DNA of 64,000 nt from an uncultured Clostridia bacterium. Its GTDB lineage: Bacteria; Bacillota; Clostridia; Oscillospirales; Acutalibacteraceae. The number at the start of each line of letters is the position of its first letter. Position 1 is the first letter of the stretch. Position numbers and translations under genes: made by a program. Location of the stretch: the NCBI GenBank assembly GCA_937892115.1, contig CALAUI010000011.1:1-64000 (forward strand), written 5' to 3'. This document shows, piece after piece, positions 26,826 to 35,820 of this stretch. Below the pieces are notes generated by a model that was given only the letters and a program-made list of their open reading frames with translations, was not told the DNA's origin and ran no database searches.

Positions 26826-27566
26826 ATGGATATCACAGGAGATATGATTTCCCTCTGGAGGGAGGCCTTCGGTGATACGGAGGAGGAAATTTCGCTTTTT
26901 CTTTCTCTTGTCAGCGAAAAGAACGTAATTACCCGTGTTGAAGACGGCAGGGTGGTTTCACAGCTTTTTCTCCTTGAAGGAAATGTTTGCGACGGTAAAA
27001 AATCTGTACCTGCTTATTACCTCTATGCCGCCGCAACTCTCAGTGCTTACAGAGGCAGGGGAATAATGACGCAGCTTATCGCCGAAGCTGCCGAAAAGGC
27101 AAAACGTGAAGGCAAGGGTTACATACTTCTCCTCCCCGGCGAAGAAAAGCTTTACGGATTTTATGAAAAATCCGGCTTCAGACCCTTGTGCAAATGTCTT
27201 CTTTGTGAATACAACGGCGGGAACATCATTTTACCGGACGAATCGGAATATTCACATTTTGTTCACAGTGAAAATGTTTATTCATACGCCGAAAAATTAT
27301 ATTCTTATCCCGATTACGAAACGATAATAAACCCAAGCGGAAGTGTGATTTATTCCGTTAAAGACGGTACCGTAACCGTGAAGGAATGGAAAAAGTCACC
27401 GCTTGTTTCCGAAGTAAAAGAGAAAACCGGCTGTGATAAAATTTATGTACGGCTTCCTTTGGAAACGGATGTAAACGGGAAATGCACCGAAATCAATCAC
27501 GGTATGATATTGCCTTTGGGTGATGAATTACCGCGAAACGTTTATCTTGACTATACCCTTGATTAA
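26826..27566 (+). CDS. GNAT-family N-acetyltransferase
   Basis: This 246-residue protein carries an N-terminal GNAT domain. The acetyl-CoA-binding stretch is LSAYRGRGIMTQLIAEAAEKA (R-G-R-G-I), followed by YILLLPGEEKLYGFYEKSGF. The remaining 100 residues are not recognisable, and the layout (GNAT first, second domain after) resembles Eis-like acetyltransferases. The substrate is unknown. It lies one base after the tmk stop with no separate promoter, so it is co-transcribed and possibly coupled. Confidence 0.8.
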   Translation: MDITGDMISLWREAFGDTEEEISLFLSLVSEKNVITRVEDGRVVSQLFLLEGNVCDGKKSVPAYYLYAAATLSAYRGRGIMTQLIAEAAEKAKREGKGYILLLPGEEKLYGFYEKSGFRPLCKCLLCEYNGGNIILPDESEYSHFVHSENVYSYAEKLYSYPDYETIINPSGSVIYSVKDGTVTVKEWKKSPLVSEVKEKTGCDKIYVRLPLETDVNGKCTEINHGMILPLGDELPRNVYLDYTLD

Positions 27567-27578
27567 AGGAGAATTGAT

Positions 27579-28121
27579 ATGCTCTATATGTATTTTGCCG
27601 ATGGCTTTGAAGAGGTTGAGGCCATTGCCGCTCTTGACGTTATCAGAAGAGCAAAGATTGATATCGCTTCTGTCGGCGTCGGATCAAAGACGGTGACGGG
27701 CTCACATAACGTTACTATCAAGACTGACCTTGACGATGAGGAAGCCGCATTTACCGGACTTGACGGTATTATCCTTCCCGGAGGAATGCCCGGTACAAAG
27801 AATCTGCTCGCATCCGACAGAGTCAACAGAGCGATAGATTTCTGCGCTTCGCAGGGTAAGCTTATATGCGCAATCTGTGCCGCTCCGATGATTTTAGGCA
27901 AAAAAGGACTCCTTGAGGGCAGGGAAGCAATTTGCTTCCCCGGTTTCGAATCGGAGCTTTCGGGAGCCATTATTTCCGATAAATACGTCTGCCGTGACGG
28001 AAATATCATTACCGCAAAAGGTATGGGCAGTGCAGTCGAATTCGGCCTTTCAATCGTTGCTTATTTCAAGGGCGAAGAGTTCGCTTCCGAGCTTCGCTCA
28101 ACACTTCAGATTTACAGATGA
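27579..28121 (+). CDS. DJ-1/PfpI (YajL/ThiJ) family protein
   Basis: This 180-residue cytoplasmic protein matches DJ-1 superfamily features: GFEEVEAIAALDVIRRA at the start, LPGGMPGTKNLLA, and the nucleophile elbow ICAICAAPMIL with the reactive Cys. FPGFESEL and GSAVEFGLSI follow as usual. The family includes glyoxalase/deglycase-like and chaperone-like proteins, and which activity applies is not visible. AAAGGAG precedes the start. The stop overlaps the next start by four bases. Confidence 0.88.
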   Translation: MLYMYFADGFEEVEAIAALDVIRRAKIDIASVGVGSKTVTGSHNVTIKTDLDDEEAAFTGLDGIILPGGMPGTKNLLASDRVNRAIDFCASQGKLICAICAAPMILGKKGLLEGREAICFPGFESELSGAIISDKYVCRDGNIITAKGMGSAVEFGLSIVAYFKGEEFASELRSTLQIYR

Positions 28122-28675
28122 ATAAAACAGAGTCAAGAAAGCATTTTCTTTCGGTAAGAAATGCGATATCCGAAGAAAAACGGCTTGAAAAATCCGCTTT
28201 GATTACGGAGAGACTGCTGGGTACGGCTGAATATGAGCAATGCTCCGTGCTGCTCGTTTACGTCAGTACCGGCAGTGAGGTATGTACGTTTCCGCTTATT
28301 GAAAAAGCTCTCCGTGACGGCAAAATCACAGCAGTACCCTTCTGTATCGGCAAAGAAATGAAATTCAGGGTCATAACCTCCGTTTCATCCCTTACTCAGG
28401 GCAGATTCGGTATTCTTACCGCTGACGAAAGCTGTCCCTTTGCCGATTGCTTTGATAACGCACTTTGCATAGTTCCCGCCCTTTCCCTTGATATAAGCGG
28501 AAACCGTCTCGGATACGGCGGCGGTTACTATGACAGATTTCTCTCGGCATATCCCGGAATAAAAACCGCAGCACTTTGTTTTGAAGATTGTCTTTCCGAA
28601 GGTCTTCCGACGGAAAGTACCGATATTAAAATCCATGAAATTATTACGGAGAACCGTATTTTGGGGGTAAAGTAA
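28118..28675 (+). CDS. 5-formyltetrahydrofolate cyclo-ligase
   Basis: This 185-residue enzyme converts 5-formyl-THF and ATP to 5,10-methenyl-THF. The family mark GNRLGYGGGYYDRFLSAYPG is present near residue 130, along with the basic N-terminal helix (SRKHFLSVRNAIS) and VPALSLDISG. It is translationally coupled to the DJ-1 gene (ATGA overlap) and to mltG (TAATG overlap). folD, another one-carbon enzyme, lies at the end of the same gene run. Confidence 0.92.
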   Translation: MNKTESRKHFLSVRNAISEEKRLEKSALITERLLGTAEYEQCSVLLVYVSTGSEVCTFPLIEKALRDGKITAVPFCIGKEMKFRVITSVSSLTQGRFGILTADESCPFADCFDNALCIVPALSLDISGNRLGYGGGYYDRFLSAYPGIKTAALCFEDCLSEGLPTESTDIKIHEIITENRILGVK

Positions 28676-30273
28676 TGCCTGACAATAATAACAATTTCGG
28701 ATTTGATTTCAATCCCGATTCCGATAATTTATTTGACGAGGACCTCCTCAGCCCGGATGAACTGAATCTGTTTCTCAAAGAGGAGAGCAAACGGCCTGCG
28801 GCCCCTGCTCCTGCTCCTTCCGTTCCTTCCGCACCCCACGTTCCTCCTCAGGTGAAGGTAGAGGAAGCGCAGTTCAGACAGGTGGGATCAAATCATTTTG
28901 TCGTGAATATTTCCGACGATGATTACAATGCGCCGGATGAGCTTGACATAATTAAGGCACAGATTCCCGCGAAGCCCAGATTTGAAGTTCATATTGAGGA
29001 CGATGACGACGATCTTATCTCCTTTGAGCCGGATGACCCCTCGTTTGCGGATTCCGTCGGATTTCAGAATTTTGAGCCCATCAGGATTACTCCGGCAAAT
29101 TCCGAGCCGAAAGTGCCGTCAAAGGATAAAAAGGACAAAACGGAAAAACAGGATAAATCCGGCAAAGCCGAAAAACCCGCCAAAGCCAAAAAAGTCAAAA
29201 AGAGAAACGGCTACCATTCCCTTATCGTTTTCTTTGCGGTCAGCATAATTCTCACTACCGTTGTTTCCGTACTCGGCATAAGCTGTATCAACGATATACT
29301 TGCCTTTATGCGCAGTGATGATGTCGTTACCGTTTCAATTCCCGCGGATGCTACCACCGATGACGTTATCGGGATTCTCGGTGACTGTAAAATCATAAAG
29401 CAGGAATGGTTCTGTAAGCTCTATAACTATGCCTTTACCACTCTTCTCCATAAGAGCGAAAAGACCTACAAGGGCGGCGTATATTACGTTGAGGCAAATC
29501 TCGGCTTTGAAACCTACCTCAACAGATTCAGTAATCCCGTCAAGGGAGCGAAGACCTATCTCGTTACCATTCCCGAGGGTTTCACGATTTATCAGATTGC
29601 CAAGAGACTTGACGATTTCGGTATCTGTGACCAGTCTAAATTCATAGCTTCTCTTAAGGGTACCAATTTCAGCTACGATTTCCTTAAGGCGCTTGCAAGC
29701 AACGGCAACAGGACATTCAAGCTTGAGGGCTACCTTTATCCCGATACCTATGAATTTTACGAAAACGACGACCCCAACAGCGTAATCAGAAAGATGCTTG
29801 ACCATTCGGACGAGATGTGGACCGATGAATATAAAAAACGTGCCAATGAGTTGGGCACCACAAGAGATGAGATAATGATTATCGCATCAATTATTGAGCG
29901 TGAAGCCGCCAACGTTGAGCAGATGGATGAAATTTCATCAGTCATTCATAACCGACTCAACAATATGTCTACCTGGCCTACCATTGACTGTGACTCCACA
30001 AGCACCTATATCAGTAAGTTCGTGGGTCCCAACGTAACGGATGCTCAGGCAAAGCTCTATGCAAATTCCTACAATACCTATTCCGTGCGCGGACTTCCTC
30101 CCGGACCTATATGCAACCCCGGTGAGGATGCCATAAACGCGGCACTTTATCCCGCAGATACAAATTACTATTTCTTCCGTCATGACAAGAACGGTAAGAT
30201 TTATCTTGCCGAAACTCAGGCGGAGCACGACAGAAACGCCAACCTTGTTCTCAGAGCAAACAGCGGCGGCTGA
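28675..30273 (+). CDS. mltG: Endolytic peptidoglycan transglycosylase MltG
   Basis: This 532-residue membrane protein has about 180 cytoplasmic residues of low complexity (Asp/Pro/Lys-rich, with a KDKKDKTEKQDK stretch). A single membrane helix (about residues 183-208) and the extracellular YceG domain follow. FTIYQIAKRL is a LysM-like segment. The catalytic region ASIIEREAANVEQMDEISSV has Glu408 at the expected position. GLPPGPICNPG near the end is diagnostic. It cleaves nascent glycan strands during wall synthesis. The N-terminal cytoplasmic extension is longer than in E. coli MltG (about 340 residues in all), which is common in Clostridia. Confidence 0.93.
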   Translation: MPDNNNNFGFDFNPDSDNLFDEDLLSPDELNLFLKEESKRPAAPAPAPSVPSAPHVPPQVKVEEAQFRQVGSNHFVVNISDDDYNAPDELDIIKAQIPAKPRFEVHIEDDDDDLISFEPDDPSFADSVGFQNFEPIRITPANSEPKVPSKDKKDKTEKQDKSGKAEKPAKAKKVKKRNGYHSLIVFFAVSIILTTVVSVLGISCINDILAFMRSDDVVTVSIPADATTDDVIGILGDCKIIKQEWFCKLYNYAFTTLLHKSEKTYKGGVYYVEANLGFETYLNRFSNPVKGAKTYLVTIPEGFTIYQIAKRLDDFGICDQSKFIASLKGTNFSYDFLKALASNGNRTFKLEGYLYPDTYEFYENDDPNSVIRKMLDHSDEMWTDEYKKRANELGTTRDEIMIIASIIEREAANVEQMDEISSVIHNRLNNMSTWPTIDCDSTSTYISKFVGPNVTDAQAKLYANSYNTYSVRGLPPGPICNPGEDAINAALYPADTNYYFFRHDKNGKIYLAETQAEHDRNANLVLRANSGG

Positions 30274-30296
30274 TACCGAAAGGATATCCCCGAATT

Positions 30297-31532
30297 ATGA
30301 ATTCTATGGTTTTACCCGAATTACTCGCTCCCGTGGGTGACGAGGAGCGTCTGCATACCGCGGTTGAATACGGTGCGGATGCGGTCTATCTCGGTTCCGA
30401 CAGCTTCGGAATGAGGACCGCTGCCGCCTCCTTCGGAGGAGAGGCACTGAAAAACGCCTGCACCTACGCCCATTCAAAAGGCGTCAAAGTATACCTCACC
30501 TGCAACACGATTCCCCGCAATAATGAAATAGACTGTCTTCCTCAGTTCCTTGAATATGCAAAGGACAGCGGAGTGGATGCCCTTATCGTTACCGATCTCG
30601 GCGTAATGCTTGAGGCACTCAAATATGCCCCGGGCGTAGAGATACATATATCCACTCAGGCAGGCGTTACCAACTACGCCACCGCCCGTGCCCTTTACGA
30701 TATGGGAGCGAAGCGTATAGTTACCGCAAGAGAGCTTTCTCTTGAGGAAATAGCCGGAATCAGAGCAAAATGCCCGAAAGAACTTGAAATCGAATGCTTC
30801 GTTCACGGAGCAATGTGTGTTTCCTTCAGCGGCAGATGTCTGCTTTCAAATTATCTTACCGGCAGAGACTCCAACAGAGGCGACTGTGCTCAGCCCTGCA
30901 GATGGAAATATTCCCTGCAGGAGGAGAAGCGTCCCGGTCAGTTTTTTCCCGTTGAGGAGGACGAAACGGGAACGTATATCTTCAATTCGAGAGATATGTG
31001 TATGATTGACCATATCGCCGAGTTATACAACGCCGGCATCAACAGCTTCAAGATTGAAGGACGTGCCAAATCCGCTTACTACACCGCCGTTGCGGTCAAT
31101 GCATACAGAGCCGCTCTCGATGGATTCAAGCAGTCCGGCTTTGATCCTCTCTATATACCCGAAAAATGGATAAGCGACGAGCTTATCCGAGCCAGCAACA
31201 GAGAATACTGTACCGGCTTTTACTATACTTCTCCTCTTGACGATGCCCAGATTTATCATAAGGGCGGTTACGTGCGTGAATGGGACGTTGCGGCAATATC
31301 GGAAAGATGGGAAAACGGCATCCTCTATGCAAGCCAGCGTAACCGCTTCTTTGAAGGGGATGAACTTGAAGTGATGATTAAGGGCATCAAGCCCTTCAAC
31401 ATAAAGGTAAAAGGTCTCAGAAACGAAGAGGGAGAGCTTATTGACAATGCTCCCCATCCCATGATGAATCTTTCCTTTGAATGTGAGACCGAAATACCCG
31501 CAGGCGCTTATCTGCGCAAGCAAAGAGATTGA
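30297..31532 (+). CDS. U32-family peptidase-like protein (tRNA/rRNA hydroxylation type)
   Basis: This 411-residue cytoplasmic protein of the U32 family starts ELLAPVGDEERLHTAVEYGA, which is typical. The Cys-rich signature VHGAMCVSFSGRCLLSNYL, then NRGDCAQPCRW, supplies four Cys for an Fe-S cluster. FNSRDMCMIDHI and INSFKIEGRAKSAYY follow. Despite the name, characterised members TrhP and RlhA are needed for RNA hydroxylation (tRNA U34, 23S C2501). Which RNA applies here is not shown. AAAGGAT precedes the start by 11 nt. Confidence 0.88.
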   Translation: MNSMVLPELLAPVGDEERLHTAVEYGADAVYLGSDSFGMRTAAASFGGEALKNACTYAHSKGVKVYLTCNTIPRNNEIDCLPQFLEYAKDSGVDALIVTDLGVMLEALKYAPGVEIHISTQAGVTNYATARALYDMGAKRIVTARELSLEEIAGIRAKCPKELEIECFVHGAMCVSFSGRCLLSNYLTGRDSNRGDCAQPCRWKYSLQEEKRPGQFFPVEEDETGTYIFNSRDMCMIDHIAELYNAGINSFKIEGRAKSAYYTAVAVNAYRAALDGFKQSGFDPLYIPEKWISDELIRASNREYCTGFYYTSPLDDAQIYHKGGYVREWDVAAISERWENGILYASQRNRFFEGDELEVMIKGIKPFNIKVKGLRNEEGELIDNAPHPMMNLSFECETEIPAGAYLRKQRD

Positions 31533-31555
31533 TACCAACCCCGAAAGGATACCCA

Positions 31556-33907
31556 ATGAACGAATTATCTTTTACCAATGTTCCCACAGTAGCGCTCCGC
31601 GGACTTGTAATGTTCCCGGGCCAGCTTCTTCACTTTGACGTGGGAAGAGACAAATCAACAAAATCAATAATGCAGGCGTGGGAAAAGGATCATGCCCTCT
31701 TCCTCGTTGCACAAAAAAAGGTTTCTACTGAAGACCCGAAGCAGAAGGACCTCTACAAAATCGGCGTTTATGCCACCATTGAGCAGGTACTCCGTGTACC
31801 CGGAAAAAACGGACTTCTGCATATCTCCGTCAGAGGACTTTACAGAGCGAAGCTTATCAGTCTGACCGATAACGGTGAATATCTTGAAAGTGAGATTGCT
31901 CCCTTCAGAGAGCCCGCTCTCAAAAAATCCGATTATCCCTATGCCAAAGCTCTGGTCAGAGAAACGAAGGATGAATTTGCTTCCTATGCCGAGGTCGCTC
32001 CCAGAATGCCTGAGGATATGATTGCCGATATAATGGAAATCAAGGACCCGGGTCGGCTTGCCGATTATATCGCAGGCAATATTATGATTGAATATGAGGA
32101 CAGACAGCGCCTGCTTGAGATAAACGACCCTCTTGACCGTCTGCTTGAAATGAATATTCTGCTGGCAGGGGAGTCATCGCTTCTTGTTCTTGAAAGTGAG
32201 ATTTCCGAGAAGGTCCAGGAAAAGATGGATAAGAATCAGCGCGATTATTATCTTCAGGAGCAGTTAAAAACGATATCCGAGGAACTCAACGGATTCAGTT
32301 CCGAGGACGACGTTTTTGAATACAGGACATCCATTGAAAAGCTCAACGCCTCCGACGAAGTGAAATCCAAGCTTCTCAAGGAATGCGCACGGCTTGAAAA
32401 AATGCAGTCATCTTCACCCGATGCGGCAGTTTCGAGAAATTATATTGAAGTATGCCTTGAGCTTCCCTGGGGTAAATATTCGGAAGAAAACAAGGATATT
32501 TCAAAATCAAGAAAAATCCTTGATAACGACCATTACGGTCTTACCGATGTCAAGAAGCGTATCCTTGAATACCTTGCGGTCTCCTCCATTGCACCCGATA
32601 TCAAGGGTCAGATTCTTTGCCTCGTAGGTCCTCCCGGTGTAGGCAAGACCTCCGTTGCCCGTTCAATCGCAAGAGCGACAGGCAGAGAATATGTCAGAAT
32701 CGCCCTCGGCGGTGTCAAGGATGAAGCGGAAATCCGCGGCCACAGAAAGACCTATATCGGCTCAATGCCGGGCAGAATTACGGATGCCGTACGTAAAGCC
32801 GGTGTCAGCAATCCCGTCATACTTCTTGACGAGGTGGATAAGCTTTCCGCCGATTACAAGGGTGATCCTACCTCCGCACTTCTTGAGGTTCTTGATCCCG
32901 AACAGAATTTTGAATTTACCGACCATTATATTGACCTGCCGTTTGATCTGAGCAGGGTACTGTTTATCACTACCGCAAACGTCCGCTCCGATATTCCCGC
33001 TCCTCTTCAGGACAGAATGGAAATCATTGAGCTGGGCAGTTATACCTACGAGGAAAAATTCAATATTGCCAAAAAACATCTTATCCCCAAGCAGATAAAG
33101 CGTCACGGCCTTACCTCGTCCGCTATCCGTTTCAACGATAAGGCACTTAAGCTTATCATTGAGGGATATACCAAAGAGGCGGGCGTCAGAGTGCTTGAGC
33201 AGAAAATCGCTTCGGTCTGCAGAAAGGTTGCGGCACAGATAGTTGAAAACGGTGATGAGGGCAAAATCACGATTACTCCCGAAAAGGTTGAATACTATCT
33301 CGGTGCAAAGAAGTTCAGAGCCGAAGATACCGCAAGGGAAGATGAAATCGGCGTTGCCAACGGTCTTGCCTGGACGGGTGTCGGCGGTGAAATGCTTGAA
33401 ATAGAAGCCGCCGTGCTTAACGGAAGCGGCAAGCTTGAGCTTACGGGCTCTCTCGGCGACGTAATGCAGGAAAGTGCAAAAACCGCCGTCAGCTTTATCC
33501 GTTCCAGAGCGGAAGAACTGGGCATCAGCAAGGAATTTTATAAGACCAGTGATATTCATATTCACGTTCCCGAGGGTGCAACTCCCAAGGACGGTCCCTC
33601 TGCGGGTGTTACTATCGCAACGTCCCTTGTTTCCGCGCTTACCGGCAAAAAGATACGCGGTGACGTGGCGATGACGGGCGAAATCACCCTTCGCGGCAGA
33701 GTTCTTCCCATCGGCGGGCTCAAGGAGAAATCCATGGCGGCTTACCGTGCGGGTATGAATACCGTCCTTATTCCCTTTGAAAACGTGCCGGACCTTGATG
33801 AGGTTGACAGCAAGGTCAAAGAAAAAATCACTTTCAAGCCGGTTAAATCCGTTGACCAGGTTTGGAACGAAGCGGTTCTCGGCTTCGGTCAGGACGGTGC
33901 GGTATGA
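31556..33907 (+). CDS. lon: ATP-dependent protease Lon
   Basis: This 783-residue cytoplasmic protease has an N-terminal LON substrate-binding domain (VALRGLVMFPGQLLHFDVGR), a coiled helical region, then the AAA+ module with Walker A GPPGVGKT (358-365) and Walker B VILLDEVDK. The C-terminal protease domain has PKDGPSAG with catalytic Ser682. The partner Lys is Lys725 by the 43-residue spacing of the E. coli dyad. The length equals E. coli Lon. The ATG at 31556 is preceded by AAAGGAT. The in-frame codon at 31529 lies before this RBS. The stop overlaps the engB start by four bases. Confidence 0.97.
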   Translation: MNELSFTNVPTVALRGLVMFPGQLLHFDVGRDKSTKSIMQAWEKDHALFLVAQKKVSTEDPKQKDLYKIGVYATIEQVLRVPGKNGLLHISVRGLYRAKLISLTDNGEYLESEIAPFREPALKKSDYPYAKALVRETKDEFASYAEVAPRMPEDMIADIMEIKDPGRLADYIAGNIMIEYEDRQRLLEINDPLDRLLEMNILLAGESSLLVLESEISEKVQEKMDKNQRDYYLQEQLKTISEELNGFSSEDDVFEYRTSIEKLNASDEVKSKLLKECARLEKMQSSSPDAAVSRNYIEVCLELPWGKYSEENKDISKSRKILDNDHYGLTDVKKRILEYLAVSSIAPDIKGQILCLVGPPGVGKTSVARSIARATGREYVRIALGGVKDEAEIRGHRKTYIGSMPGRITDAVRKAGVSNPVILLDEVDKLSADYKGDPTSALLEVLDPEQNFEFTDHYIDLPFDLSRVLFITTANVRSDIPAPLQDRMEIIELGSYTYEEKFNIAKKHLIPKQIKRHGLTSSAIRFNDKALKLIIEGYTKEAGVRVLEQKIASVCRKVAAQIVENGDEGKITITPEKVEYYLGAKKFRAEDTAREDEIGVANGLAWTGVGGEMLEIEAAVLNGSGKLELTGSLGDVMQESAKTAVSFIRSRAEELGISKEFYKTSDIHIHVPEGATPKDGPSAGVTIATSLVSALTGKKIRGDVAMTGEITLRGRVLPIGGLKEKSMAAYRAGMNTVLIPFENVPDLDEVDSKVKEKITFKPVKSVDQVWNEAVLGFGQDGAV

Positions 33908-34488
33908 GATTTGACGTGATTGATTTTTTTGCTTCATACGGTACTTCAAAGCAGCTTCCCGCGGTCACTATGCCCGAAATCGTATTTTCGGGACATTCCA
34001 ACGTGGGCAAGTCATCGCTTATGAACAAACTCTTTAACCGCAAGAATCTTGCGCGTGTCAGCTCCACTCCGGGTAAAACGATAACCGTCAATTTTTTCAA
34101 GGGTGACGGAGTGTGGTTCGTGGATTTGCCCGGTTACGGCTATGCCAAACGCGATAAATCGGAAAAACAGCGCTGGGCTGAGCTTATGGAAGGATATTTT
34201 CATCAGGACAGAGATATCGCTCTCGTCATTCAGCTCATAGATATGCGTCATGCTCCCTCTCAGGACGATATGACCATGCTTTCCTTCCTCAGAGAAACAC
34301 AGATTCCCTTTGTCATCGCTCTTACGAAGTGCGACAAGCTTAATAAATCCGAAACGGAAAAGCGCCGTGAAGAATTGAAAAAGGAGCTTTCCGCTTACGA
34401 GGACATTAAAAAAATAGAATTCTCCTCCGTTACCGGTACCGGAACGGATGAACTAAAATCGTTGATTATCAATTCAGTTGAGGTGTAA
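33904..34488 (+). CDS. engB: Ribosome biogenesis GTPase EngB (YsxC/YihA)
   Basis: This 194-residue cytoplasmic GTPase has G1 GHSNVGKSS, G3 VDLPGYGYAKRDK (the diagnostic DLPGYGYA of this family) and G4 TKCDK. It assists late 50S subunit assembly. The ATG at 33904 overlaps the lon stop (ATGA), matching the usual N-terminus, and the longer frame from 33862 lies inside lon. The lon-engB neighbour pair is common in Firmicutes. Confidence 0.95.
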   Translation: MRFDVIDFFASYGTSKQLPAVTMPEIVFSGHSNVGKSSLMNKLFNRKNLARVSSTPGKTITVNFFKGDGVWFVDLPGYGYAKRDKSEKQRWAELMEGYFHQDRDIALVIQLIDMRHAPSQDDMTMLSFLRETQIPFVIALTKCDKLNKSETEKRREELKKELSAYEDIKKIEFSSVTGTGTDELKSLIINSVEV

Positions 34489-34493
34489 ATAAT

Positions 34494-35792
34494 ATGTATG
34501 TATCAGATTGTATTTCCATGAACGAAAGAGGCCATCTTACCATCGGCAGCTACGACACCGTTGAGCTCGTAAAAAAGTTCGGCTCTCCTCTCTACGCTTT
34601 TGATGAAAATGAAATCCGCAAAAATCTGCGTGAGTTCAAAAAGTCAATTGATGACGAGTACGAAGGCAACGGTCTTGTAGTATATGCTTCAAAAGCATTC
34701 TGCTGTAAGGAAATGGTACGCCTCTGTGATTCCGAGGGATGCGGTATTGACGTTGTATCCGGCGGTGAGCTTTATACTGCTCTTTCAGTCGGCTTCCCCA
34801 CGGAAAATATAGTTTTTCACGGCAATAACAAGACTTACGACGAGCTTGAAATGGCAGTTGAAAATAACGTAGGCAGAGTAATCGTTGATAATCTTGTCGA
34901 GCTTGAGACTCTTGATAAGATTGCCATGGAAAAGGGCAGAAAAATCGGCGTTATGCTCCGTATCAAGCCCGGCATTGATGCACATACACATTCTTTCATC
35001 AAGACCGGTCAGATAGACTCCAAGTTCGGATTCTCACTTGAAACGGGCGAAGCACTTGACGGTATCAAGGAAGCGCTCAATATGGAAAATGTCAAGCTCA
35101 GAGGTCTTCATTGCCATATCGGCTCACAGATTTTTGACCTTGACCCCTTTGAACTTGCCGCAACCGTAATGCTTGACCTCTTCAAGCAGGTCAAGGATGA
35201 AACGGGCGTTGAGCTTGAAGAACTCAATCTCGGCGGCGGCTTCGGTATCAAATATCTCAAGAGCGACAGACCCAGAGCTTACAGCGACTATATGCGTAAG
35301 GTTTCCGCAGCGGTCAATTCCTATGCATCCGAGCTCGGACTTAAGACTCCCTTTATTCTCATTGAGCCCGGCAGAGCAATAGTCGGTGCCGCAGGTATCA
35401 CGCTTTATACTGTCGGCTGTGTAAAGGATATTCCCGATGTACGTACTTATGTTTCCGTAGACGGCGGTATGGGTGATAACCCCAGATATGCCCTTTATCA
35501 GTCAACATATGAGGTCGTATGTGCCAATAAGGCATCCGAAAAGAGAGACTGGACCGTTACCGTTGCAGGAAAGTGCTGCGAAAGCGGTGACCTTATCCAG
35601 GAGTGGACAAGACTTCAGCCCGTTGTTCCCGGTGATATCCTTGCCGTTCTTTCAACAGGTGCATACAACTATTCAATGGCTTCCAACTATAACCGTATTC
35701 CCAGACTTCCCGTTGTATTCGTAAAGAACGGTCAGGCAAGAGAGGTTGTAAAGAGAGAAACCTATGAGCAGATCTGCTCATGCGATGTTTAA
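34494..35792 (+). CDS. lysA: Diaminopimelate decarboxylase
   Basis: This 432-residue PLP enzyme of the alanine-racemase fold type decarboxylates meso-diaminopimelate to lysine. VVYASKAFCCKEM carries the PLP-binding Lys. HCHIGSQIFD, NLGGGFGIKY, IEPGRAIVG and the active-site CCESGD are all present. Its presence implies a DAP pathway and, by inference, DAP-type peptidoglycan. GAGGTG lies upstream of the ATG at 34494. It sits 5 nt after engB. Confidence 0.95.
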   Translation: MYVSDCISMNERGHLTIGSYDTVELVKKFGSPLYAFDENEIRKNLREFKKSIDDEYEGNGLVVYASKAFCCKEMVRLCDSEGCGIDVVSGGELYTALSVGFPTENIVFHGNNKTYDELEMAVENNVGRVIVDNLVELETLDKIAMEKGRKIGVMLRIKPGIDAHTHSFIKTGQIDSKFGFSLETGEALDGIKEALNMENVKLRGLHCHIGSQIFDLDPFELAATVMLDLFKQVKDETGVELEELNLGGGFGIKYLKSDRPRAYSDYMRKVSAAVNSYASELGLKTPFILIEPGRAIVGAAGITLYTVGCVKDIPDVRTYVSVDGGMGDNPRYALYQSTYEVVCANKASEKRDWTVTVAGKCCESGDLIQEWTRLQPVVPGDILAVLSTGAYNYSMASNYNRIPRLPVVFVKNGQAREVVKRETYEQICSCDV

Positions 35793-35820
35793 TATGTAAT
35801 TTTTTCGGAGATGAATTCTT

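Noticed and set aside
32762..33949. A 395-codon open frame on the minus strand opposite lon
   Set aside because: It lies entirely opposite lon and the engB start, has no RBS or family features, and reads as a codon-bias shadow of an unmistakable gene.
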